From the NCBI GenBank assembly GCA_017591395.1, contig WEDG01005316.1, positions 1 through 64,000 on the forward strand: a stretch of 64,000 bases of DNA. The letters run 5' to 3'. The notes below the pieces were generated by a model that saw only the letters and a list, made by a program, of their open reading frames with translations, was not told where the DNA came from and ran no database searches. The DNA is from Schistocephalus solidus. Taxonomy: Eukaryota > Platyhelminthes > Cestoda > Diphyllobothriidea > Diphyllobothriidae. Made by a program: the position numbers and the translations under genes. Within the stretch, counting starts at the first letter, position 1; each line of letters opens with the position of its first letter. This document shows, in pieces, positions 37,001-46,403 of the stretch.

Positions 37001-39737
37001 AATATTGTTGTGCATATTTTCTATAAATATATTTTAACCTATAAAGACATCGAAAATCAATGGAAACAAATTCAGGCTACTTGTAGGCAGCCGGAAAGAA
37101 GCTCGTTCAAAAGCCGGCATCATGACGTGACTGAAATATCTTGAGATTATATTTTACGATGATTAACAGTACAAGCACGCTAGAGTATTTTTTTTAGAAT
37201 CGAAAACACTTCAGAAATTCGAGTAACTACATGAGATAACACATCTCTCGTAGTTTTTAACCCCATTGGAAATGACCAGATTAGAGATAATCTGATTGGC
37301 TGCAGCACACCGCCGCACATTGACCAGCACTTAATGGTGTAACGCACCACAGACCCGACAGAATTGTTTGAATGAATTGGGAACACTTTTCGCGCGGATC
37401 CCAAATGGGAATGGTGTAATCGATGGTCTACGAAGATGGCCGGTGTTCCTTCTCTCCCTATCGCTGACGTCTCCCCTCATCACCGCTATCGTACCATCTC
37501 CCAAGTCCCTGACCTTCAGCATCGCCACGACCCTCACCCGCATTTGCCAACAGCGCTGCACTGCCCATCGGTATCTAACTGTTCATTCGTGACCACCTCC
37601 CACCCGGATCAATTGTACAGGTCCCCAGTATTTGATTGTATCTTTATGCCTCTCTTTTATGGTCTACAGTTTGTTACTGTTAACATAGATCCCTTACGTT
37701 ATAAACTTATTCTCTCTTTCTATGTATACATGTGCGCCTGATAAAGTGCTTAACAATTCTGCCGACGTTATATGGCTAAAGCTGGTCCTATGGATATACT
37801 CCACCGTGTGTGCTATCCTCGACATTTTCGGACGCTACATTGGTGGCAGCGGTGGGATGGAGAGAAGCACACACTTCTACACCCGTCAAACCAACCCACA
37901 CTGCACTGAGGACAGGGCTGCATTTCAGAGGGAGGCCATGTAACACACCACAGACCCGACATAATTGTTTGAATGAACTGGGAACACCTTTCGCGCGGAT
38001 CCCGAATGGGAATGGTAATCGATGGTCTGTGAAGATGGCCAGTGTTTTTTCTCTCCCTACCGCTGACATCTCCCCTCGTCACCGCTATCGTACCGTCTCG
38101 CAAGTCCCTGACCATCAATATCGCCACGACCCTCACCCGCTTTTGCCAACAGCACTGCACTCCCCACCGGTACCTAACTGTTCATTCGTGACCACCTCTC
38201 ACTCCAAACGGATCAATTGTACAGGTCCCCAAGTATTCGATTGTATCTTTATACTTCTCTTTTATTGTCTACAGTTCGTTACTGCTAACATAAATCCCTT
38301 ACGTTATAAACTTGTTCTCTCCTTCTATCCATACATGTGTGCCTGATAAAGTGCTTAACGATTCTGCCGACGTTATATGGCTAAAGCTGGTCCTAGTGCT
38401 ATAATCCACAGTGTGTACTATCCTCGACATCCTCGGACGCTTCAATGGAACATAACGGAGACAATATAGATCAGGCAAAATTATAAGCAAAATTATATTC
38501 AGAATAATCCAATGTAAATGGTCTGCTTGCGCATATTAAGAGGTATTTGCTTAATAAAAAAATAGATAGCTCCAATAACATTGCACATCGCATAATATAA
38601 CAACCAATGAAAATGACCGTCAATTGTGACCATACATACATCGAAGGAGCAAAATTTCTTGCTTACCTGGCTTAATGCGATCTTGGGTGTACCAGAACGC
38701 AAATCCATCACCGAACATAGAACCCGTCGAACCATGAACTTTGAAACCTAACCGTACCTCCCAATCCCGAGAATAGAGAGGATAGATGTTGAAAATGCCT
38801 CCAGTAGCACCCTTGACATTGGTGGTCAGGCTAATATGATTTGCAGTAAGGACCGTGCTTCCATAGGAATTCCAACTGCCTTAAATGAAATTAGAGTATC
38901 GAGTTTAAGGGCAACTAGAGGGAAATAACTCGACGACAGCGTAAGAAACCTATTTCTTGCTATTTAGGACAGTCATTTATTTTTCAATGAAAAAAGACAA
39001 ATATATCGTAATCTTATTTAACGAACTTCCTGCTACTGGCGTACTGCTGTTAAAATATTAACAGTAAGGTTAAGAGGTAGCCGTAACAACAGCTGTAAAT
39101 ACTCTTCGACCGATCCAGATAGGGATTATATTAGCACAAGACTATCAATCCTCAAAATCCTTAAGCAGAAAAAAATTTGGGAAAATAAACGATGAAGACT
39201 AAAAGCTTTCTTTTTGATGTTGTCGTGCCCGGAAAATATTATCTGACGCGGATTGACATGTGCTGAACGCCTACTCTCCCTTGTGTCGAAAATAGTGTGT
39301 AATACATGCAGTCAAAATTCACATACTTTAGAATGATTAATATGGGAAAAATAAAAAAACCCCATCGAATCAGGTAAGTACAAAGGACGCAGTAGCAGGG
39401 TCGTACAACACGCGCGTGGTGTACGACGCCACACGCTATCTATACGTATAAGTAATTAGTACTAGCAAAAACAAGACATGGTCCTTAAACCTTATATCCA
39501 ACGGCAAAAAATACAGGCCACATGACCGAATTCAGGTTTTTAAACAGAAAGCGGTCTAGAAGCGCATATGCAATTGGTTATCGATGAAAAATTGCATATG
39601 CAAGAAATAATAATCGTAAGACGATGATCAAAAGGCAAACCTGCAAACGGTGCAACCAAAGAGTTGTCCCTTAGAAAGAAAATGCCATCTTCCGCATACG
39701 CGAGCGAAACAAGAAGAAAAGATAACCAGAGAGACAT
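24875..39737 (-). CDS. VIP36/LMAN2-like L-type lectin cargo receptor, seven exons
   Basis: Joined exons give a protein of about 308 residues: signal peptide 1-15, L-type lectin domain about 20-241, short stem 242-270, one membrane helix 275-296 and a basic cytosolic tail ending KRLY. Family landmarks are present in order: GSTVLTANH (39-47), RDWEVRLGFKVHG (70-82), GDGFAFWYTQDR (89-100), the Ca/sugar-site loop FFDTYNN (119-125), YDHDKDG (148-154), the C162/C199 disulfide pair, VKLPTGYFLGLSAATGDL (205-222) and NHDI (225-228). Likely binding residues are D90, D121, N125, H150 and D153. Such lectins bind high-mannose glycans and carry glycoproteins through the ER-Golgi pathway. All six introns are GT-AG and every exon phase fits. 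It cannot be told apart from LMAN2L here. Exon 6 is the least certain. Human VIP36 is about 356 residues; this one has a shorter N-terminus and stem. Confidence 0.9.
26425..27310 (+). pseudogene. RTE/SR2-like LINE fragment with internal deletion
   Basis: The first part encodes the linker between endonuclease and RT: TRYRNDASFHQLRNM, DTRKLYQIIRQVSGK, then DRWREHFEHFLNFDE, typical of RTE elements. Next comes KKLGDDGIPKRL, the conserved start of the RT domain. Then the sequence jumps to the far C-terminus: RRLRWFGHALRR, PPLPSWRRPRGGELKT and VRQDIEALL. The catalytic RT core is missing. The tail 'tataatcgagggcaattaga' to 'acaagtacaagtataagg' is probably the end of the element. It lies within intron 6 of the lectin gene, antisense to it. 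Confidence 0.75.
28647..28845 (-). CDS. Alternative stem exon candidate of the lectin gene
   Basis: A 199-base open block lies between CCAGCACAG and an excellent donor TGTG|GTATGT. It is phase 0 in and phase 1 out, the same as the exon 6 candidate, so either one (but not both in series) would join exons 5 and 7. It reads YGEKNGYLDSDIEKPAKTYY, and further on DYVDMEVIIDFYPAYRALDF. I know no family match, and it would give a stem much longer than usual. It could be an alternative exon, an exon of another gene, or chance. Confidence 0.3.
29450..29501 (-). CDS. Lectin exon 6 candidate: stem region
   Basis: The acceptor is AAATCCACAG and the donor TGCG|GTGAAG, 52 bases, phase 0 in and phase 1 out, so it joins exon 5 to exon 7 in frame. 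It encodes VLDWVRRITNKP, which resembles the IDWTKIEP stem segment of human VIP36. The match is short and the acceptor pyrimidine tract is weak. A different phase-compatible exon exists at 28647-28845. RNA data are needed to choose. Confidence 0.5.
30873..30925 (-). CDS. Lectin exon 5: small exon, end of lectin fold
   Basis: The acceptor is a clear pyrimidine run ending CTTTTAG and the donor is ACA|GTAAGC. The 53-base exon completes Asp224 and encodes NHDILFLKTYDVHVQYT, matching DNHDIISMKLFQLMVE of VIP36. It starts with two bases that pair with the single base left by exon 4, so the phase is exact. Confidence 0.88.
31574..31688 (-). CDS. Lectin exon 4: second disulfide half and GYxxG segment
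   Basis: The acceptor is TTCATCATTATAG and the donor TTAACAG|GTGACT, 115 bases, phase 0 in and phase 1 out. It encodes VYIDVGAKSKWAECFSV, then VKLPTGYFLGLSAATGDLT. VIP36 has NEWKNCIDI and VRLPTGYYFGASAGTGDLS here. C199 is the expected partner of C162 from exon 3. Confidence 0.93.
32382..32626 (-). CDS. Lectin exon 3: ligand- and calcium-binding core
   Basis: A strong acceptor (pyrimidine run ending CTCACAG) precedes GGCATGC. The exon (245 bases) ends at CTGACG|GTAGGC, phase 0. It reads HALGGAEHFRGLGIFFDTY, then PYISAMVSNGSIVYDHDKDG, then LAGCHSSFRN and YEKEKLT. Family members have FHGLAIFLDTY, PYISVMVNNGS and LAGCTADFRN at these places. The frame stays open for some way past the donor (to about 32205), but family similarity stops exactly at KLT and resumes in exon 4 with VYIDV, which fixes the donor. 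Confidence 0.95.
34941..35036 (+). repeat. Degenerate TTAGGG-like interstitial tract
   Basis: A run of variants of GGGTTA (for example GGGTTAGG, GGGTTATAGACAGGGTTAAGG, GGTTAGGGTTGGGGTTAA, CAGGGTTAAAG) extends over about 95 bases. The animal telomere repeat is TTAGGG. The tract is imperfect and lies in intron 2 of the lectin gene, far from any chromosome end visible here. Confidence 0.65.
35322..35850 (+). repeat. Dispersed repeat, interrupted copy
   Basis: The start 'taacttgcgcgtgaattag' and the inner 'gcccggcatcaagaa' match the copy at 40222-40440 ('tgacttgtgggtgaattag', 'gcccggtgtcaagac'). The right part 'attgggcgcaggtggat' to 'cctatgcgtg' matches 'tttgggcgcagatgtat' to 'cgtatacgtg' there. 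About 290 bases separate the two halves in this copy. The family is not identified. Confidence 0.5.
37338..37839 (+). repeat. TRIM left LTR
   Basis: It opens TGTAACGCACCACAGACCCG and closes GGACGCTACA. It differs from the right LTR by scattered substitutions and a few small indels, so the insertion is not recent. It contains 'cttacgttataaactta', a possible TATA element. Confidence 0.85.
37939..38444 (+). repeat. TRIM right LTR
   Basis: It opens TGTAACACACCACAGACCCG and closes GGACGCTTCA, followed by ATGG, which also precedes the left LTR. Confidence 0.85.
38667..38879 (-). CDS. Lectin exon 2: N-terminal half of the carbohydrate-recognition domain
   Basis: The exon starts after TTTAAG and ends at CCAG|GTAAGC (213 bases, phase 1 in and phase 1 out). 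It encodes WNSYGSTVLT, RDWEVRLGFKVHG and GDGFAFWYTQDR, closely matching the WDFQGSTMLT / KDWEMHVHFKVHG / GDGIALWYTRDR pattern of VIP36. The Asp of GDG is one of the expected metal/sugar-site residues. The long intron that follows holds a TRIM element and other repeats. Confidence 0.93.
38880..39640 (-). other. Intron 1 of the lectin gene
   Basis: This intron of 761 bases runs from GTTTGC to TTTAAG. It contains no recognised repeat. Confidence 0.8.
39641..39737 (-). CDS. Lectin exon 1: start, signal peptide
   Basis: ATG at 39737 opens MSLWLSFLLVSLAYA, a short hydrophobic signal peptide with a likely cut after AYA. FLRDNSLVAPF follows, matching the REHSLxxPF/Y segment at the start of mature VIP36-type lectins. 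The donor is GCAG|GTTTGC after 39641, leaving one base of a split Gly codon (phase 1). An in-frame TTG-GTT-GGG precedes the ATG, but there is no earlier ATG in the frame. No promoter could be identified upstream. Confidence 0.85.
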
Positions 39738-40199
39738 CCCAACCAATTCAAAGTGTTTACCCTAGTTTTTGCAAATTAGAACAAGAACACTTTATTCGTT
39801 TACGTGATACCTTCGTTATATCTTAAATGTGGGTTCAACTTGAATAATCAGTAATTATTAAAGAAGATAGACTTGTCTTCTACTTAATGGATTATTTTGT
39901 AACCTAAGTAATCGCATTATATGAAATCCTTCGAAATCATATTCGAGTATGTTTTAAACCGGTCAAGTATATAGGCACTTGACAGAAACTTCGACAAAGA
40001 CTATGCCACACATGAGCTGAGGAAGGTAAAGGGATGCCGGCTTACACTACTAGAAGGAAGAGGAGATATAGATTCTGTCCGTGAGGCCTCTCTGAGGATT
40101 CCTTCTAAAATTGCAATCATCTCAACACGGGTCAAGTCAGGCGTTGCAGGGGAACGTAGCAAGTTTTTCAACCATTTTAGTCCAACGATGTCCAGCTTA

Positions 40200-40440
40200 C
40201 GCACCACAGCCGTGTGGTGCAGGGACGTTGACTTGTGGGTGAATTAGTTTTAAGTGATCGTATACTTGTACTGCATCAACCGCGCACTCTCTTCCCTTAA
40301 CCGACTGTGCCCGGTGTCAAGACATAGTCAAGAAGGTCAGAGGTGTGGTTTGGGCGCAGATGTATCATCTCCCACGGAGAGGGAGGTTGGAACTGGCAGG
40401 AACCGGCACGTATACGTGCCATGCTAATAGTTTGTGGCTC
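40200..40440 (+). repeat. Dispersed repeat, more compact copy
   Basis: It shares ordered segments with 35322-35850 and a short start segment with about 19709. No coding capacity or terminal inverted repeat was recognised. It may be a SINE or MITE family. Confidence 0.5.
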
Positions 40441-40568
40441 AACGATCTGCTAAAGGAAAAATTATGTTCCGTTGTGCCCTGGAACTCAGACTAGAGTACT
40501 CACAGGCAGTCGCATAGCGATGTGTAGCATATGTTGATCATGTGGAACCGACAAAGACATATATATAA

Positions 40569-43490
40569 AGGCGATCACGGGAACCATGGTTTTATTGTCA
40601 GGACGTTTCAAAATCAAACAAGATTTCATCGTCGGAGGTAAATATTGTACCGCGCCTCACAGTATTTATAGGTGGTAACATTTCGGCTAATACGGGATTA
40701 CTAAGGTTTTTGAATTTGCGTAGAGGAGGAAGCGGGTTGGGGTGGAGATCCTCAGTCATCATGCTGCTTGATGAGCAGGGTGGTGTTTCAGCCTTGGCGA
40801 TCATCCTTTGCCTGTTCACTGAGTCTGTGGTGGACTGGGGGGGTGGCGGGTGATGGCTTGTTCTCAATCTAGTCGGGTCGCGGCGTTCGCACGTTAGCAG
40901 TAGTCGTCAGTACCCTAATCGACCGAAGCTGCCGTCCCAGGCTGTTAATCTTGGTTGCGATCGCACCTCCGTGTGTATTCGCACCTCTCGGATAAGTGGT
41001 TGAGCTGGCCGAGGCGATAACTGTTCCTTCGTCGGGTCTGGGTTGTGTTGCGATTGCGTGTGTGTCCGCCATGGACTCACCCATGTTTGGATTCACGTTA
41101 GGCCCATGTTCACGTTAGCTCTTTCGATCATTGAGCTGCGTCCGGAGGGCTTGTTAGGCCGTAAGAGGCTTCACACAACTATTGATGGAGATTGTTCCCA
41201 TGTGCCAAGCCTCGATTGTTTCCCTTGCAACGCGGTCACTTCCCCGACCAAGAATTTCAGCATTCTGGAAGGCGAACGTGTGTCCAGAGTCTGCGCAATG
41301 GTCCGCCACCAAATACAGCGGGTCCATTCTTCTTACCGCCCTCATGTGTTCTCAGACCCGGTTTTGTAGACGTTTCCCGGTTTCTCCAATGTAGTTGACT
41401 GCGCATAAATTGCATTGAACCCGTTAGATGACGTTTGTTGTTTCACATCGGGGCAGGGGTGCCTTAAGCCTCATAACCAGATGTCGATTGGTTGACTCCG
41501 GACGGTGGGCGATGTCGATCCCCATCGGTCTTAGGAGACGGGAGACTGCCTCCGAAACACCGTCAATGTATGGCAACGCTTGCAATATCTTTGGCTGTTC
41601 CGTCGCTGGCCTTCGGCTTTGCCTGCACTGTCTGCTACGTTCGATGAAGTTGCGGGGATACCCGTTGGTCATGAAGAGGCGTTGGAGGTATCGAAGTTCT
41701 GCCTTTCTTTCGCCTGGCTCGCTTCAGTGTGTTTCAGCCCTTTTGTATAGCGTTCGAACACAACTGCGTTTGTCGCATGACGGATGTTTGCTATGGTAGC
41801 TCAGGATTTGGCGGGTACTGGTGGCCTTCCTATACACCGTCGTTTTGTAGGTCCCCATTGGGTTTTCGATGGACGAGAACGTCTAGGAATGGCAGCTAGT
41901 TGTTGACTTCAGCCTCCATTTTAAACTGGATGTCAGAGAAAATAGAATTTAGCCTGTCATGAAATTCCTTGACCATATCCCGCTCGATGATAACAAAGAT
42001 ATCATCCACATACCGAGTACAGAATTCCGGTATGTAGTTTGCGAAAACCAGGGTCTCTTCTTTTTGGAGAACTGCCTCTGCGATGAAACCCGAGAGTGAC
42101 GATCCCATTGGCGTCCCCTTGACCTGCTCGTACGTTGTTTCTTTGAAAGTGAAGCACGGTTTCAGGCAGAATTTTAAGAGCTGGATAAGATGTCTCCCTT
42201 TCACTATCTCGTCCGTCTCGTTGTTCCTGCTCTGGAGCAGTTCGCTGACCGTTTTGACTGCCAGGCCTTGTGGGATCGATGTGAAGAGAGAGGTGACATC
42301 GAATGACACCATCACCTCGTCTGCAGTAATTTGCACTCCCTGGAGCTTTTGCAGGAATTGAGTTGCTGAATAGACCGTCGTGGTCGCGTCCGAGGTGAAC
42401 GACCGTAAATTTCGGAATAGCTATTTCGCCAGATGAAACGTTAGTGCACCGCGCAATGACACGATTGGCCGGAGGGGGATACCAGCCTTGTGTACTTTTG
42501 GTAGTCCGTAGAAACTTGCTGCTGCAGCGTCTATTGGTTTGATGGCCAGTCGTACCGACTTTGTAATGGCCTTGTTCTTTTGCATGTCGGCGAGTGTCTT
42601 GTCAAGTTCCGTTACAAGTTTCTTCATCGGTTCATCGTCACATGGCAGGTACGCCTGTCGGTCCTCCAGTAAGGCCTTGGCCTTCTGGATGTAGTCTGTC
42701 TTATTCATCACTACTGTGGACCGTCCTTTGTCGGCTGGCAGAATCACGATGATTGTGTCAGCCCTCAGTGTCTTGAGAGCACTCTGTTCCGCTCTGGAAA
42801 TGAATGCACGTGGTTTGTGCGCCATCACCAAAGAGGTTATCTGCTGCCGAATAAGGTGTTTTTTTTCGTCGGATTCCCCGGTTTATTTGAGAATCAACTC
42901 GACAGTGGCCACGAGATTTACCGGATCAGCGTCTGCGATGTTAAAGCAAGCTTCATGACTCAGCACTTTCAATTGTGCAGGCGACAACTGCTTCGATGAC
43001 ATATTGTGCACCAGAACTTCGTTCTCTTCTTGAGATGAATGGGTTATATTTCGAAGCTTATCAGCCAGCTCCGCATCTCTCGTTGCTCGTTGCTCTCTGG
43101 CCCGTTTATCAATCACCTGATGCAGCAACCTGACGCCGTCCTCGCTGATTAGTTCAGCGCACTGTGCAACTGCTTGGCTCAAAACCCCATTGTATTTGCG
43201 CAGTCAAATATGGGTGTCTTGGAGGACCACCCGAATCATTCGTCTGCTATGTTGTGTCACCAACCATTTCGCCAGACTTGTGTTCACCGGTGGCTTGTAG
43301 GACAAGCTTTTCGGAAGCACGTGGTTGTCAAGGCATCTGTGGAGGAATTGAATTTGCGCGTACGTAGATGACAGACGCAGGGCAAATATTTCCCAACGTC
43401 GTGTTGACTCAAGCGCTTCGCGCCCGAAAATATTGCTAATAGAAGCGAAGATGCGCGTTCACGGAAAAAAATAAGAAGAAGAGGCGATCA
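40569..43490 (-). pseudogene. Penelope-like element copy 1 (RT plus GIY-YIG endonuclease)
   Basis: The order on the minus strand is: N-terminal region (43182-42883), RT domain with ILPADKGRSTVV, YGLPKVHKAG, VSFDVTSLFTSIPQGL, KGTPMGSSLSG and RYVDD, then a linker, then a GIY-YIG nuclease with NYIGETGKRLQ and AVRRMDPLYLVADHCADSGH, and a basic tail. RT plus GIY-YIG is the signature of Penelope-like elements. Stops break the frame (for example after LTFHLAK and at the end of the N-terminal block), so the copy is dead. It is one unit of a head-to-tail array and joins copy 2 near 43490. Confidence 0.9.
40590..40642 (-). ncRNA. Degenerate hammerhead-like motif, Penelope copy 1
   Basis: On the minus strand CCGACGA replaces the canonical CUGANGA (U4 to C). 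Stem II is AAAUC/GAUUU with loop UUGUUU, then GAAA and CGUC. The base after the cleavage site is also changed, so stem I is weakened. It is probably inactive. Confidence 0.45.
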
Positions 43491-46403
43491 CGGGAACTAT
43501 GGTTTTATTGTCCTGACGTTTCAAAATCAAACAAGATTTCATTGTCGGAGGTAAATATTGTACCGTGCCTCACAGTATTTATAAGTGGTAACATTTCGGC
43601 TAATACGGGATAACTAAGGTTTTTGAATTTGCGTAGAGGAGGGGCCGGGTTGGGGTGGGGATCCTCAGTCATCATGCTGATTGATGAGCAGGGTGGTGTT
43701 TCAGCCTTGGCGATCATCCTTTGCCTGTTCACTGAGTCTGCGGTGGACTGGGGGATTGCGGGGGAGAGCTTGTTCTCAATATGGTCGGGGGCCGGCGTTC
43801 GCACGTTAGCAGTAGTCCTCAGTACCCTCATCGACCGAAGCTGCCGCCCCAGGCTGTTAATCTTGGTTGCGATTGTACCTCCGTGTGAATACGCACCTGC
43901 CGGATGAGTGGTTGAGCTGGCCGAGGCGATAACTGTTCCTTCGTCGGGGCTGGGTTGTGTTGCGATTGCGTGTGTGTCCGCCATGTACTCACCCATGTTC
44001 GGATGCAGGTAAGGCCCATGTTCACGTAAGCTCTTTCAAACATTGAGCTGCGTCCGGAGGGCTTGGTAGGCCGTAGGAGGCTTCACACAACGATTAATGG
44101 AGATTGTTCCCATGTGCCAAGCCTCGATTGTTTCATTTGCAACGCGGTCACTTCCCCGACCAAGAATTTCAGCATTCTGGAAGGCGAACGTGTGTCCAGA
44201 GTCTGCGCAATGGTCCTCCACCAAAGACAGCGGGTCCATTCTTCTAACAGCCCTCATGGGTTCTCCGACCCGGGTTTGTAGACGTTTCCCGGTTTCTACA
44301 ATGTAGTTGACTGCGCAGAAATTGCATTGAACCCGGTAGATGACGTTTGTTGTTTTACTTCGGGGCAGGGGGATCTTAAGCCTCATAACCAGATGTCGAA
44401 TGGTTGACTCCGGACGGTGGGCGATGTCGATCCCCATCGGTCTTAGGAGACGGGAGAATGCCTCCGTAACACCGTTAATGTGTGGCAACGCTCGCCATAT
44501 CTTTGGCTGTTCGGTCATTGGCCTTCGGCTTTGCCTGCACTGTCTGCTACGTTCGATGAAGTTGCGGGGATACCCGTTGGTCATGAAGAGGCGTTGGAGG
44601 TATCGAAGTTCTGCCTTTCTTTCGCCTGGCTCGCTTCAGTGTGTTTTAGCCCTTTTGTATAGCGTTCGAACACAACTGCGTTTGTCGCATGACGGATGTT
44701 TGCTTTGGTAGCTCAGGATTTGGCGGGTACTGGTGGCCTTCCTATACACCGTCGTTTTGTAGGTCCTTATTGGGTTTTCGATGGACGAGAACGTCTAGGA
44801 ATGGCAGCTAGTTGTTGACTTCAGCCTCCATTTTAAACTGGATGTCAGAGAAAATAGAATTTAGCCTGTCATGAAATTCCTTGACCATATCCCGCTCGAT
44901 GATAACAAAGATATCATCCACATACCGAGTACAGAATTTCGGTACGTAGTTTGCCAAAACCAGGGTCTCTACTTTTTTGGAGAACTGCCTCTGCGATGAA
45001 AACCCGAGAGTGACGATCCCATTGGCGTCCCCTTGACCTGCTCGTACGTTGTTTCTTTGAAAGTGAAGCACGGTTTCAGGCAGAATTTTAAGAGCTGGAT
45101 AAGATGTCTCCCTTTCACCATCTCGTCCGTCTCGTTGTACCTGCTCTCGAGCAGTTCGCTGACCGTTTTGACTGCCAGGCCTTGTGGGATCGAGGTGAAG
45201 AGAGAGGTGACATCGAATGACACCATCACCTCGTCTGCAGTAATTTGCACTCCCGGGAGCTGTTGCAGGAATTGAGTTGCTGAACAGACAGTCGTGGTCG
45301 CGTCCGAGGTGAACGACCGTAAATTTCGGAAAAGCCATTTCTCCAGATGAAAGGTTAGTGCACCGTGCAATGACACGATTGGCCGGATGGGGATACCAGC
45401 CTTGTGTACTTTTGGTAGTCCGTAGAAACTAACTGCTGCAGCGTCTTTTGGTTTAATGGCCAGTCGTACCGACTTTGTAATGGCCTTGTTCTTTTGCATG
45501 TCGGCGAGTGTCTTGTCAAGTCCCGTTACAAGTTTCTTTATCGGTTCATCGTCACATGGCAGGTACGCCTGTCGGTCCTCCAGTAAGGCCTTGGCCTTCT
45601 GGATGTAGTCTGTCTTATTCATCACTACTGTGGACCGTCCTTTGTCGGCTGGCAGAATCACGATGATTGTGTCAGCCCTCAGTGTCTTAAGAGCACTCTG
45701 TTCCGCTCTGGAAATGAATGCACGTGGTTTGTGCGCCATCACCAAAGAGGTTATCTGCTGCCGAATAAGGTGTTTTTTTCGTCGGATTCCCCGGTTTATT
45801 TGAGAATCGACTCGACAGTGGCCACGAGATTCACCGGATCGGCGTCTGCGAAGTTAAAACAAGCTTCATGACTCAGCACTTTCAATTGTGCAGGCGACAA
45901 CTGCTTCGATGACATATTGTGCACCAGAACTTCGTTCTCTTCTTGAGATGAATGGGTTATATTTCGAAGCTTATCCGCCAGCTCCGCATCTCTCGTTGCT
46001 CGTAGCTCTCTGGCCCGTTTATCAATCACCTGATGCAGCAACCTGACGCCGTCCTAGCTGATTAGTTCAGTGCACTGTGCAACTGCTTGGCTCAAAACCC
46101 TATTGTATTTGCGCAGTCAAAGATGGCAGTCTTGGAGGACCACCCGAAGCATTCGTCTGCTATGTTATGTCACCCACCGTTTCGCCAGACTTGTGTTCAC
46201 CGGTGGCTTGTAGGACAAGCTTTTCGGAAGCACGTGGTTGTCAACGCATCTGTGGAGGAATTGAATTTGCGCGTACGTAGATGACAGACGAAGGACAAAT
46301 ATTTCCCAAAGTCGTGTTGACTCAAGCGCTTCGCGCCCGAAAATATTGCTAATAGAAGCGAAGATGCGCGTTCACGGAAAAAAATAAGAAGAAGAGGCGA
46401 TCA
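43482..46403 (-). pseudogene. Penelope-like element copy 2
   Basis: This unit has the same domain order as copy 1. Its longest continuous RT frame runs 45745-44969 (258 codons), from VMAHKPRAF through ILPADKGRSTVV, YGLPKVHKAG, DVTSLFTSIP and GTPMGSSLSG, then shifts frame before RYVDD. The GIY-YIG part lies at 44584-44036, with NYIVETGKRLQ (the usual YIGE Gly is Val here). The N-terminal block (46041-45796) is cut by a stop upstream. Junctions with copies 1 and 3 are nearly identical ('ggaaaaaaataagaagaaga'). Confidence 0.9.
43505..43557 (-). ncRNA. Degenerate hammerhead-like motif, Penelope copy 2
   Basis: The core reads CCGACAA, with two changes from CUGANGA. Stem II AAAUC/GAUUU, GAAA and CGUC|AGG are kept. 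CCU before the core can still pair with AGG after the cut site. Confidence 0.45.

Larger units (their letters stand above)
37338..38444 (+). mobile_element. TRIM: miniature non-autonomous LTR retrotransposon
   Basis: Two direct repeats, 37338-37839 and 37939-38444 (502 and 506 bases), start TGTAAC and end CTACA or CTTCA. Only 99 bases lie between them. Right after the left LTR is TGGTGGCAGCGGTGGGATGG, a primer-binding-site-like sequence starting TGG. Just before the right LTR is a purine-rich AGAGGGAGG. The 4-base string ATGG flanks both ends as a probable target duplication. No protein is encoded. This is the layout of terminal-repeat retrotransposons in miniature, a class reported as abundant and expressed in taeniid tapeworms. 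It sits in intron 2 of the lectin gene on the opposite strand. Confidence 0.85.
32627..38666 (-). other. Intron 2 of the lectin gene (about 6.0 kb)
   Basis: It is bounded by GTAAGC and CTCACAG. It holds the TRIM element (37338-38444), a degenerate telomere-like tract (34941-35036) and a dispersed repeat (35322-35850). The rest, including AT-rich sequence at 36250-37200, shows nothing I can name. Confidence 0.8.

Noticed and set aside
37810..38346. 178-codon ORF as a protein gene
   Set aside because: It lies within the TRIM interior and right LTR. The parallel frame in the left LTR is not conserved in length.
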